From contig NZ_OCMT01000002.1 of assembly GCF_900215335.1 (NCBI RefSeq), positions 558,001 through 622,000 on the forward strand: 64,000 nt of DNA, written 5' to 3'. Below the pieces are notes generated by a model that saw only the letters and a program-made list of their open reading frames with translations, was not told where the DNA came from and did not search any database. A program made the position numbers and the translations under genes. Shown piece by piece: positions 17,236 through 26,246 of the stretch (within the stretch, counting starts at the first letter, position 1; each line of letters starts with the position of its first letter). This DNA comes from Pedobacter xixiisoli. Its GTDB lineage: Bacteria > Bacteroidota > Bacteroidia > Sphingobacteriales > Sphingobacteriaceae.

Positions 17236-19068
17236 TTATCTCCATGGTTTATTTTGCGTAAGCTTATTATTTCTCACTCTTTCGGCTTCAGGTATCTGAT
17301 AAATATAGCATCTCTGATAAACCAACTCATCAGCGTTAAAGAAAAAACGCTCCCAATTGTTACCCCAGCTATCCTGAAACCATTTTCCAGCACCGTAAGC
17401 AGGGCCAAAAACAGATTCTATCTTTCTCCATCTTCTTAAATCAAAAGCTCTTTGTCCTTCTCCAAACAATTCCACAATTCTCTCTTGCTCTATCGCATCA
17501 AAGAAAGCCGAAGGAGAAGCCGTTTTAGATGCTGCCAAAGCAGGCAACTTGCCCCTAGCCCTTACTCTATTTACCAATGCAATTGCATCAGCTTGTGGCC
17601 CGTTTACTTCGTTTGTAGCTTCGGCATACATTAAGAAAACATCTGCCAAACGCATTAGCGGCCAATTATAATCTCCAGAACTTCTGTTTGCACCACCATA
17701 ATTACGCACAAACTTTCTCGATTGCAAACCAGAAAGATTAGTTGTATTATCATTGAACGCAGGATAAGTTACTCCGTCAATAGTTATGTTACCGCTCCAG
17801 GTTTTATACAAAAACGCCACAAAACCAGTTGTTTCGGTAGTACCAATACCCATGATTTTTTCATAATCCCACAACAAGCTGGCTTTCATCCTATAGTCCC
17901 TGTTTCTATAACTTTCTGGATTTACAGAAGAATTAGGCGTGGTACGAGCCGCACTATTAGTAGAAGGATTCATTTGAATCATCTTAGGCAAGAAATCTCC
18001 TGTAATAGTAGACTGATACCTATCTGCAAGCTCATATCTAGGTATAGCTTGATTTTGCGAAAGCCCTACAGAAACGCCCGTCCAAACCCTCATATATTCT
18101 TCACTTTGACCAGTCGCATTTCCTCCGTGAGTAATCGACATCAACACTTCGGTTTCTCCATTATTTACATTTCCTGGATTGGGTATAAACAAGTAATAGT
18201 AATTCGGTAACACATCAGCCTTACCCATTTCGCCCCATTCGCCCGGAGCACCGCCTCTAAACAAATTCAAGCCAAACTCGGTAATCACTCTGTTAAAATC
18301 TGCTGCAGCGCCTTCAAATGCGGTTTTAGCTTCGACTGCAGATTGCTGAAAACCTTCCAACTCTGGCCAGCCATTCTTTTTCCAAGAGCCCCAAAACAAC
18401 TGCAGTTTCCCTCTAAAAGCTAATGCAGCGGGCTTACCAGCTCTACCAACAGCAGCACCCCTGTTTGGCAACTTTTCTGCGGCATAGGTAAAATCTGCAT
18501 AAATCGAGTCCTTAACTTTCGTTATCGACGACCTTGAAATAGTATCTACTTCTATTGGTGCATTTACTATTTTATAAATGTAAGGCACATCTCCCCATAA
18601 AGAAATTAAACGGAAATAGGCAATACCTCTCAACAATCGAGCTTCCCCAATAACAGCCTCTAAGTTTTGCCTAGATACAGTTGTTTTTGCGTTGGGCAAC
18701 AGTTTACTTCTGATATTTTCTATCACATAATTAGAGGTATTGATACTGCCATACAATTCCCTATACAAAGCGGCAGCTCCTCCACCATATGCACTAGGGC
18801 TATTTACAGTGATGCTAATAGGAGCAACGCCTGTATTATACATTTTAAGGAAATCTCCGTGTCCATCGAAGTGATAATCCCTATCGAAACACGGTCTAAA
18901 TTCATTATAATTTCCCATTAATGCAGAAGTAGCATCAGCTTCCGTTAGCCAAAAAGTATTACTATTTGGAGATACGGTGGCATTTTGGTTCAGTAAATCT
19001 TTCCTGCAACCGGTCATGATTACAACCGACAAAAAGACAAAAATGATATATAAAATTTTCTTATTCAT
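17236..19068 (-). CDS. SusD/RagB-family outer-membrane glycan-binding lipoprotein
   Basis: 610 residues from the Met in MNKKILYIIF. The frame extends four residues further to 19080, where it would overlap the susC stop, but the inner Met gives a standard lipoprotein signal ending MTGC. SusD hallmarks are visible: LLNQNATVSPNSNTFW at the N-terminus, AEARLLRGIAYFRLI-type TPR helix (GEARLLRGIAYFRL), and the C-terminal block LRLADVFLMYAEATNEV written here as LMRLADVFLMYAEATNEV, then ERIVELFGEGQRAFDLRRW. It caps the SusC barrel and binds the glycan outside the cell. Confidence 0.95.
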   Translation of the reverse strand: MNKKILYIIFVFLSVVIMTGCRKDLLNQNATVSPNSNTFWLTEADATSALMGNYNEFRPCFDRDYHFDGHGDFLKMYNTGVAPISITVNSPSAYGGGAAALYRELYGSINTSNYVIENIRSKLLPNAKTTVSRQNLEAVIGEARLLRGIAYFRLISLWGDVPYIYKIVNAPIEVDTISRSSITKVKDSIYADFTYAAEKLPNRGAAVGRAGKPAALAFRGKLQLFWGSWKKNGWPELEGFQQSAVEAKTAFEGAAADFNRVITEFGLNLFRGGAPGEWGEMGKADVLPNYYYLFIPNPGNVNNGETEVLMSITHGGNATGQSEEYMRVWTGVSVGLSQNQAIPRYELADRYQSTITGDFLPKMIQMNPSTNSAARTTPNSSVNPESYRNRDYRMKASLLWDYEKIMGIGTTETTGFVAFLYKTWSGNITIDGVTYPAFNDNTTNLSGLQSRKFVRNYGGANRSSGDYNWPLMRLADVFLMYAEATNEVNGPQADAIALVNRVRARGKLPALAASKTASPSAFFDAIEQERIVELFGEGQRAFDLRRWRKIESVFGPAYGAGKWFQDSWGNNWERFFFNADELVYQRCYIYQIPEAERVRNNKLTQNKPWR

Positions 19069-19079
19069 GGCGATCATCA

Positions 19080-22000
19080 TTAAAAGTCAAAGTTTAGCCC
19101 AAATACAAATGTCTTTGTAATTGGATAAGAGTCGTTAGCATAAGTGTTTTTTTCAGGATCCAATCCCTTGAACTTTGTAAAGGTCAAAAGGTTGTCAGCA
19201 GAAACATATCCTCTTATTTTTTTCACCCCTATTTTCTGAATCACACTGTTATTAAAAGTATACCCTAACTGCACATTCTTTAACCTTAAGTAAGATAAAT
19301 CTTGAAGCCAAAATGTACTTGCATAGTTATTGGTACTTGTAGAACCCGAACCACTAGGCAACAACCTAGGATATTCGGCATCCCTGCGGTCCAAATTCCA
19401 AGTTTGATACAATTGCTCGTAAGTAACCGCCTGTGCTGATGTTCCTAAAAATGGGCTATTCACTCTATTCATCCAAAACTCCTTCCTACCATAAGCACCT
19501 TGTAGCAAGATAGCTACATCAAATCCCTTCCAAGACGCAGAACCCCTCAAAGCATAATTTGAGGTAGGACGACCCAGCTGGTGATTAGGATAAGCTTTCC
19601 TATCATTTGCATCAATTCTACCGTCACCATTTAAATCTTTAATCAATACATCGCCAGGAGATGCACCTTGTGGCGTTGCCTTATATACATCTTCCCAAGT
19701 TTGCGCTATACCGGCTGATTCGAATGCATAAACAAAATTGTATGGCATATCTACAAATAACGAACCTCGCTGTAGCGTCTCGCTCCAAGACAATAGTGTA
19801 TTTTTATTGGTAGAATAATTCAGGTTAACCATGTATCTGAAATCACCTTTCTTATCGTTCCAGGTCAAATTTGCTTCAAAACCCTTATTGCTCATGTCAC
19901 CTATATTTCTTCTAGGAGCTAGATAAACACCTGTTAGATGAGTTGACAAATCAGATTCACGATTCATTCCAATGGTTTTTCTGTCGTAGTAATCCAATTC
20001 TACCAAAAGCTTATTACTTAGCATCGACACATCAAAACCTACATTGAAAATATTAGTTTTCTCCCAAGTAAGCGCATAGTTGATGAACTTTTTATTGGTA
20101 AGACCAACCACTGCCGCTCCATCTAAAAAGTAATGTCCAGCAGTTAATAATTCTTGCTGCTCGTAACGCCCAACTCCACTGTTGTTACCTAGACTACCAT
20201 AAGAAACTCTAAATTTTGCAGAATTAATTTTTATTTTTTCTAGAAACGGCCTGATAAACTCCTCTTCAGATAACCTCCAACCGAATGCACCAGCCGGAAA
20301 ATAACCATACTGATCACCAGGCAGAAACTTAGATGAGCCATCGGCCCTAAACGTACCTTCTAAAATATACCTATCCTTAAAAGTATAGCCTAAACGCCCG
20401 ATATAAGAACGTAGCCCTTCCATGTCGGAGCTACCTCCTGTAGTTTGAACATCGTTTAAAGCTCCGTCAATTTCGAAAATATTTGGATTTAAACGGGTTC
20501 CCCTACTTGCCGAAAGATATCTGTCTTTCCAAAACTCTTCGCTATAGATTGCAGTAGCAGAAATAGCATGCAATTTGCCGAAAGTTCTATCATAGCTCAA
20601 CTTTGCATTTAATTGTGTTTTAATATTCTCACGATCGGTATTGTAAATTGGCTCGTTGTTTCCCACATAAATCCTCGGACCAAAACTGTCTGTTTGAAAA
20701 TTATAAGCCTGCGTAGGCATGTCGGCTCGCCAATCAAACCTATTGTTATAGGCAAGAGAATAGTCTACACGAGCAACCAAGCCTAAAATCGGCTTCCAAT
20801 CTAAATAACCATTCAAATTAGCCTGCTTTTGGTTCATGTTATTTCTATTCCTCACCATGTAGTCGGCATACATATTAGAAGCCTGAGAGCTCTCGTTGTA
20901 AGCCATTGCCCCACCATAATAACCAGTAACAGGATCGAAAGGCAAAATACCGGCTGGCGCACTAAACAAATCTAAACCACTCGTTCCGTTATTAGTCATT
21001 CCTTCAGAGTAGTTATACTTAAATTGCGACCAGTTACCTGCAAACCTAATTCCAGAAGTAATTTTTTCAGCAACCTTGGTTTCCAAATTAAAAGCAAGGT
21101 TATAGCGTTTGAAGTTATTTTCAATCTGAATTCCTCTCTCGTCTAAAATGCCAGTAGATAAGTAGTAATTAGTATTATCGCTACCACCATTCACAGCAAC
21201 ATTATAGTTCTGCGCCAAACCATCCCTCAACACCACGTCCCACCAATTGGTACTTGGATATCTTTTTGGATCAATCATGCTCAGCGCCAACCACTGATCA
21301 ATAGTGCCATTTTTAAAGTTAAATGCAGAGGCAGCTGTATTAGCAGATTGTGCTATCTGCGTAGCCGTTAATGCCTTCGCATAATTATCTACAAAATCTA
21401 CGTTAGCGGTAGGACTAACCATCGATAGACTGCTGTTAACACTAATACTTGGTTTAGTATTTCGCTTACCAGATTTTGTGGTGATTAATATTACCCCGTT
21501 AGCTGCCCTAGAACCGTAAACTGCCGCAGAAGATGCATCCTTAAGTACTGAAACACTTTCGATATCATTGACGTTAATCCTATTCATATTCACATCGGGC
21601 ATACCGTCTACCACAATAAGTGGCCCTGCATTATTAACCGTCCCCAATCCTCTAATCATTAACTCCGCAGCATTATTACCCACCATACCAGAACTTTGAG
21701 TTACCGCCAAGCCAGGCAACAAACCTTGTAATGCAGAGGAAGCATTAGAAAGACCTCTACTACTTACGGTTTCATCGAATTTAGCAGAAGCGACAGCACC
21801 AATGATATTTGCCTTTTTTTGTGCTCCATAGCCCACCACCACAACTTCGTTAAGTTTACTCAACTCAGGTTTCATTACTACAGCCACAGCATCTTTGGGC
21901 GCAAGTTCAATTGGAGCAAATCCAAGCAATCTGAATTGAATCCTATCTGTCTCGGAAGCTTTGATTTGGAACTTACCCTCACCATTAGTTACTGTAACTT

Positions 22001-22253
22001 CGGATGTCTTTAGATTTCGAACTTCGACGCCAGGTAAGGGCATCCCTTCTTCATCCTTAACAAAACCAACTACGGTTCTTTGAAAATTTGCTGTTTTCAA
22101 AAACACTTCATTGTCGTAAACATGATACCCTTTGGCATCAAAGTGTTCTTCTGCCCTATCCCTAGCGTGGCTCAAACCAGGACAAATAGCGCAAAGCAGC
22201 ATAAAATACCGAGACTTCAGTATTGCTCTTGCCTTTAGAAATTTACATTTCAT
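19080..22253 (-). CDS. SusC/RagA-family TonB-dependent outer-membrane transporter
   Basis: 1057 residues, standard for SusC. An N-terminal signal region is followed by a carboxypeptidase-regulatory-like domain (VVGFVKDEEGMPLPGVEV), the plug with the TonB-box-like VVVVGYGAQKK, IRGLGTVNNAGPLIVVDG and SVLKDASSAAVYGSRAANG, and a long beta-barrel ending in Phe (FGLNFDF). It imports oligosaccharides across the outer membrane with TonB energy and pairs with the SusD 11 bases downstream. No anti-sigma/sigma pair sits nearby; the GTATAC palindromes upstream suggest control by the local GntR protein instead. Confidence 0.96.
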   Translation of the reverse strand: MKCKFLKARAILKSRYFMLLCAICPGLSHARDRAEEHFDAKGYHVYDNEVFLKTANFQRTVVGFVKDEEGMPLPGVEVRNLKTSEVTVTNGEGKFQIKASETDRIQFRLLGFAPIELAPKDAVAVVMKPELSKLNEVVVVGYGAQKKANIIGAVASAKFDETVSSRGLSNASSALQGLLPGLAVTQSSGMVGNNAAELMIRGLGTVNNAGPLIVVDGMPDVNMNRINVNDIESVSVLKDASSAAVYGSRAANGVILITTKSGKRNTKPSISVNSSLSMVSPTANVDFVDNYAKALTATQIAQSANTAASAFNFKNGTIDQWLALSMIDPKRYPSTNWWDVVLRDGLAQNYNVAVNGGSDNTNYYLSTGILDERGIQIENNFKRYNLAFNLETKVAEKITSGIRFAGNWSQFKYNYSEGMTNNGTSGLDLFSAPAGILPFDPVTGYYGGAMAYNESSQASNMYADYMVRNRNNMNQKQANLNGYLDWKPILGLVARVDYSLAYNNRFDWRADMPTQAYNFQTDSFGPRIYVGNNEPIYNTDRENIKTQLNAKLSYDRTFGKLHAISATAIYSEEFWKDRYLSASRGTRLNPNIFEIDGALNDVQTTGGSSDMEGLRSYIGRLGYTFKDRYILEGTFRADGSSKFLPGDQYGYFPAGAFGWRLSEEEFIRPFLEKIKINSAKFRVSYGSLGNNSGVGRYEQQELLTAGHYFLDGAAVVGLTNKKFINYALTWEKTNIFNVGFDVSMLSNKLLVELDYYDRKTIGMNRESDLSTHLTGVYLAPRRNIGDMSNKGFEANLTWNDKKGDFRYMVNLNYSTNKNTLLSWSETLQRGSLFVDMPYNFVYAFESAGIAQTWEDVYKATPQGASPGDVLIKDLNGDGRIDANDRKAYPNHQLGRPTSNYALRGSASWKGFDVAILLQGAYGRKEFWMNRVNSPFLGTSAQAVTYEQLYQTWNLDRRDAEYPRLLPSGSGSTSTNNYASTFWLQDLSYLRLKNVQLGYTFNNSVIQKIGVKKIRGYVSADNLLTFTKFKGLDPEKNTYANDSYPITKTFVFGLNFDF

Positions 22254-22296
22254 AGTACTTTAGGTTAATATAGTTTGTTAGGTTGTTTAAGTAAAA

Positions 22297-22306
22297 TTGT
22301 ATACAT
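22297..22306. promoter_or_regulatory. Candidate GntR operator, susC-proximal
   Basis: TTGTATACAT lies 44 bases upstream of the susC start. It shares the GTATAC core with sites at 11406, 11429 and 22403. An 8-pair inverted repeat (22323-22330 with 22344-22351) lies next to it. Confidence 0.6.
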
Positions 22307-22402
22307 TATTAAGCTACAATTGAATACTTTTAGTTGAAATTAGAAAGTATTTTTTAAAAAACAAAATTATTTAACTAAAAAATATGCAAACGAAATAAAA
22401 TT

Positions 22403-22412
22403 TTGTATACAA
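22403..22412. promoter_or_regulatory. Candidate GntR operator, perfect TTGTATACAA palindrome
   Basis: TTGTATACAA is a perfect 10-base palindrome in an A/T-rich setting, 70 bases upstream of the sugar dehydrogenase gene of operon C. A degenerate TTGTATATAT follows at about 22427. Together with the susC-proximal site it brackets the divergent promoters. Confidence 0.65.
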
Positions 22413-22481
22413 TTTTAATGTTTTTTTGTATATATATTTATTTTAATTACTTTAGACAAACAAACAACCAAACTAGGCAAG

Positions 22482-23987
22482 ATGAACCATATCACCATCC
22501 TGTTATTATATATATGTTGCATATTAAGTTCTTGCACTCAAAAGAACGAAATTATAATAGGCACTGTAGAATTGAGCAACTCTAAACTGCTGCTAACGCA
22601 GGAAGCAGACAGTTTAGATGTACCATGGGATTTGCAATACGACAAAACCAACAACTATATTATCTTCTCAGAAATCAAAGGTAATATCAAGAAACTAGAC
22701 CTTAGTGACAATAGTGTTAAGTTAATAGCAACCATACCAAACGTTTTCCAACAGCGTACCACCGGCTTGCTGGGCATGGCGTTATATCAACCGCATCAAA
22801 ACGAACATTATTTATTTGTATCGTACACTACAAAAACAAATGAAAAAATCTACTCTAATTTATGTAGATATATATACAAGGATGGAACCATAACCAATCC
22901 TAATTTACTTTTACAGATACCAGGCAATACTGGGCACAATGGCTCCAGAATAATCATAGGTACGGATAAGAAGATTTATTGGGCAACTGGCGATGCAGCG
23001 ATTGACGCCAATGCACAAGACATCAGCAAACAAAATGGTAAAATTCTTAGAATAAATATTGATGGTAGCATTCCGAACGACAACCCGATACCCAACAGCT
23101 ACGTCTACGCTTGGGGGTTCCGTAACATGCAGGGACTTGCCCAAGGCGAAAACAGCCTAATCTACACTTCTGAACATGGCGATGCCGTAGAAGACGAAGT
23201 AAACCTAATCCAGCCATTACACAATTACGGATGGCCGTTAATAGAAGGAAAAAATACCCCAAAAAAGGAAACGGACAGCATGAAAGCAATTACCTTTACT
23301 ACACCGCTTCAATCATGGACACCAGTGATTGCTCCAGCTGGTATTGCTTACTACGGCAGCACAAAAATTGCCGAGTGGAGAAAAAGTCTTATCCTAAGCA
23401 CCCTGAAAAGTCAATCTCTTCGCATTTTAAAACTTTCGGAAGACGGCAAAGCCATTATAGACGAATACACTTTATTTAAGGATGAACTGGGCAGGCTACG
23501 CTCGGTACTTACACTACCTAATGGAGATATCTATTTCTGTTCCAGCAACAGAGACTGGAATCCTCAAAAAGGTTTTCCAAAACCTGAAGATGACAGAATA
23601 TATAAATTGAGTTTAACAGAAAAAACTGTAGGCAGAGTTTTCCATCCTGTAAAAACTACTTTAACACCTGTAGTTGAAGTATCTGGTAAAAATCTTTACG
23701 AAGCTTATTGCGCCTCTTGCCACAAAGCAGACGGAAAAGGAATAACAGGAACATTCCCTTCATTAGCCAAATCAACCGCCGTAAATGGCGATCAGCAAAC
23801 CTTATCTCAAATCATTTTAAACGGATTAAAAGACAAAACCATAGCTGGTGTAAAATATGAAGCCTCAATGCCAGCATTCAACTTTTTGAAAGATGAAGAA
23901 GCAACGGCCATTATCAATTATATCAGAACCAACTTCGGCAACCAAAGTTCAACCATAACAATCAACCAATTCAAACAAACTAAATAA
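22482..23987 (+). CDS. Lipoprotein sugar dehydrogenase (glucose/sorbosone dehydrogenase type) fused to cytochrome c
   Basis: 501 residues. A lipoprotein signal ends LSSC (Cys18). Residues about 40-380 form the beta-propeller of PQQ-dependent aldose dehydrogenases: VPWDLQYD, TGLLGMALYQP, the GHNG block with His152, and AWGFRNMQG. Residues about 400-485 are a class I cytochrome c with CASCH (410-414) and a Met ligand in ASMPAF (Met463). The protein would oxidise a sugar at C1 to a lactone outside the cytoplasm and pass electrons to the respiratory chain. It leads operon C, divergent from susC, and could feed the lactonase and dehydratase of the locus. The PQQ requirement is assumed from the family. 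Confidence 0.88.
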   Translation: MNHITILLLYICCILSSCTQKNEIIIGTVELSNSKLLLTQEADSLDVPWDLQYDKTNNYIIFSEIKGNIKKLDLSDNSVKLIATIPNVFQQRTTGLLGMALYQPHQNEHYLFVSYTTKTNEKIYSNLCRYIYKDGTITNPNLLLQIPGNTGHNGSRIIIGTDKKIYWATGDAAIDANAQDISKQNGKILRINIDGSIPNDNPIPNSYVYAWGFRNMQGLAQGENSLIYTSEHGDAVEDEVNLIQPLHNYGWPLIEGKNTPKKETDSMKAITFTTPLQSWTPVIAPAGIAYYGSTKIAEWRKSLILSTLKSQSLRILKLSEDGKAIIDEYTLFKDELGRLRSVLTLPNGDIYFCSSNRDWNPQKGFPKPEDDRIYKLSLTEKTVGRVFHPVKTTLTPVVEVSGKNLYEAYCASCHKADGKGITGTFPSLAKSTAVNGDQQTLSQIILNGLKDKTIAGVKYEASMPAFNFLKDEEATAIINYIRTNFGNQSSTITINQFKQTK

Positions 23988-23990
23988 ACC

Positions 23991-25220
23991 ATGGAAACCA
24001 CCAGCAAAAGCAATAATAGCTTTTTAAGAAAAACCCTTTCCATTCTCGGTCCCGGAATCATCACTGCTTCCTTAATTTTCGGTCCGAGCAAAATGACAAT
24101 CACTTCCAAAATGGGAGCCGATTATGGCTTCAGTTTAATTTGGGTAATTGTTGTAGCTATTTTCTTTATGATGATTTATTCAAAAATGTCTGCCCGAATT
24201 GGCTTGGCTTCTGATGATACCATCCTTACTTTAATTAGAAAGAAATACGGAAAAATCACCTCTATAATTATTGGCTTAGGCATCTTCCTAGTTGCTGTTT
24301 CCTTCCAATCTGGGAACTCAACCGGCGTGTCTTTATCCGCTTCGGAAGCCACTGGTACCAGCCCCAAAATTTGGATTGTAGTCTTCAATCTTGTAGGCAT
24401 CTCACTTTTATTTTTTAGGTCATTCTATAACATCTTCGAAAAATTGATGATTGCTTTAATAATTTTAAAACTATTTTCTTTCTTAACTACCGCAATTATG
24501 GTTCCGCCACCATTTGAAGCATTTGCAAAAGGCTTTATCCCGAGTATTCCAGACGGCTCTATCGGTTTAGTAATTGCTTTTACCGCTTCTTGCTTCTCTA
24601 TCGTAGGCGCACTTTACCAAGCTTACCTGGTGCAAAACAGTAAAAAACTTTCTGGAGGACACAGCGCAAAGGACACCTTGAGAGGCAGTCAAACCGGAAC
24701 TATACTTTTAGGCGTAATGAGCATGGCAGTATTAGTCTGTGCAGCCAACACCTTATATCCGCAACATATTCAAGTCAACTCAGCAGCCGAAATGGGCAAA
24801 GCTTTAGAACCATTATTGGGTCCAAGTGCTAAAGCCATATTTTTCATAGGGCTATTTGGCGCATCTTTTTCTTCGTTAATTGGAAATGCAGTTTTAGGCG
24901 GCTCTCTACTTGGCGACACCTTTAAATATGGCAATGACTTGAACCACCGCATGGTCAAAATCTTCATTTCTTTAGTGATGATTTTTGGAGCTATCATTGC
25001 CCTGTGCTTTGGAAAAATGCCTTTAGAATTGATTGTACTGGCACAAAGCATCACTATTTTCCTTGTACCTTTTATAGCAGTGGTTATGTTCATGATTGCT
25101 AACGACAAGGAAATCATGAAAGAACATGTAAATAAACCTATTACCAAAGTTTGGGGTGCATTAGGTTTAATCCTATTGGTGGGCTTAGCCATCAGCAACC
25201 TCATTACCTTAATAAAATAA
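23991..25220 (+). CDS. Nramp-fold transporter lacking the canonical metal-binding motifs
   Basis: 409 residues with about 11 membrane helices. The first helix reads GPGIITASLIFGPSK, which aligns with the Nramp motif that normally ends DPGN; here Gly31-Pro-Ser-Lys34 replaces it. In helix six the metal-binding MPH is replaced by Ser203-Ile-Val205 ahead of ALYQAYLVQ. Known Nramp proteins move Mn2+ or Fe2+ with protons, using the Asp, Asn and Met of these motifs. Their loss means this protein very probably carries something else. It lies 3 bases after the dehydrogenase gene and 6 before an SDR gene, inside a sugar operon, so an organic solute is plausible. Confidence 0.8.
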   Translation: METTSKSNNSFLRKTLSILGPGIITASLIFGPSKMTITSKMGADYGFSLIWVIVVAIFFMMIYSKMSARIGLASDDTILTLIRKKYGKITSIIIGLGIFLVAVSFQSGNSTGVSLSASEATGTSPKIWIVVFNLVGISLLFFRSFYNIFEKLMIALIILKLFSFLTTAIMVPPPFEAFAKGFIPSIPDGSIGLVIAFTASCFSIVGALYQAYLVQNSKKLSGGHSAKDTLRGSQTGTILLGVMSMAVLVCAANTLYPQHIQVNSAAEMGKALEPLLGPSAKAIFFIGLFGASFSSLIGNAVLGGSLLGDTFKYGNDLNHRMVKIFISLVMIFGAIIALCFGKMPLELIVLAQSITIFLVPFIAVVMFMIANDKEIMKEHVNKPITKVWGALGLILLVGLAISNLITLIK

Positions 25221-25226
25221 ACAACA

Positions 25227-26246
25227 ATGAACCTGAATTTAAAAGAATTTGAAGACACACTTTTAGCTCCTTCAACTAGTCTAATCGAAGACATCAAAAA
25301 GATAGATGGCGACATCATGTTTTTGGGAATTGGCGGAAAGATGGGACCAAGCATGGCAAAACTCACTGTAAGAGCACTAAAAGCTGCTGGAATAGAAAAA
25401 AACGTAATTGGTGTATCAAGGTTTTCTTCTGGCGGATTGAGAGAGGAACTTGAAAACGAAGGCATCCAAACCATTGCCTGCGACTTACTCAATGAAGCTG
25501 ATTTAAAGCAACTGCCACAAGTACCGAATATCATTTACTTAGCTGGACACAAATTTGGAACCACAGGCAATGAAGATTTCACTTGGGCAATGAACGCATA
25601 CCTTCCAGGATTAGTTTCATCACACTTTAAAAATTCCAAAATTGTTGCTTTTTCATCTGGAAACGTATTGCCCTTTGTAAACCTAAAAGAAGGAGGCGTA
25701 TCTGAAGAGCAATCTCCAGAACCAATAGGCGAATATGCACAATCTTGCTTGGGAAGAGAAAGAATATTCGAATATTTCTCTAAAAAGAACAACACACCCA
25801 TGTTAATTTACAGGCTTAATTACGCCGTTGATTTTAGGTATGGCGTACTGATAGAAATTGCCAAAGCGGTAAATGCAGAAAGACCTGTAGACCTTACCAC
25901 ACAAAACGTGAACGTAATTTGGCAAGGCGATGCGAATGAAATTGCCATTAGGTCTTTATTGCACTGCAGCTCGCCCGCCAAAATGCTAAATGTTACCGGA
26001 CCAGAAATTTTATCTACCAAATGGATCGCAGAGCAGTTCGGGATACTATTGAATAAAACACCACAATTTACTGGTTCAGGCGCTGATACGGCACTGCTAA
26101 ACAATGCATCAGAATGCCACAGATTATTCGGCTACCCAAAAACCACCATAAGAGAAGCTATTGAACACACCGCTAATTGGATTTTAAATGGCGGAGAACT
26201 TTGGAATAAAGACACCCATTTTCAAGAGAGAGGAGGAAAATTTTAA
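25227..26246 (+). CDS. NAD(P)-binding epimerase/dehydratase-like protein (extended SDR), atypical catalytic site
   Basis: 339 residues. The Rossmann motif reads GIGGKMG (residues 34-40). The catalytic YxxxK of SDRs appears as Tyr170-Ala-Gln-Ser-Cys174, so the lysine is missing; the Ser region is FSSGNV. The C-terminal part looks like a substrate domain of sugar epimerases. The gene ends in TAATG, sharing one base with the next start, which means tight coupling to the DapA-family gene. It may be a sugar or sugar-acid dehydrogenase that works without the usual lysine, or a non-catalytic partner. Substrate unknown. Confidence 0.78.
   Translation: MNLNLKEFEDTLLAPSTSLIEDIKKIDGDIMFLGIGGKMGPSMAKLTVRALKAAGIEKNVIGVSRFSSGGLREELENEGIQTIACDLLNEADLKQLPQVPNIIYLAGHKFGTTGNEDFTWAMNAYLPGLVSSHFKNSKIVAFSSGNVLPFVNLKEGGVSEEQSPEPIGEYAQSCLGRERIFEYFSKKNNTPMLIYRLNYAVDFRYGVLIEIAKAVNAERPVDLTTQNVNVIWQGDANEIAIRSLLHCSSPAKMLNVTGPEILSTKWIAEQFGILLNKTPQFTGSGADTALLNNASECHRLFGYPKTTIREAIEHTANWILNGGELWNKDTHFQERGGKF

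Noticed and set aside
23991..25220. Transporter as a manganese importer (MntH)
   Set aside because: Both metal-binding motifs are missing.
24770..25534. Long 254-codon open frame on the minus strand across the Nramp-like and SDR genes
   Set aside because: It lies opposite two well-supported genes, has no recognisable motif, and looks like a codon-usage shadow.
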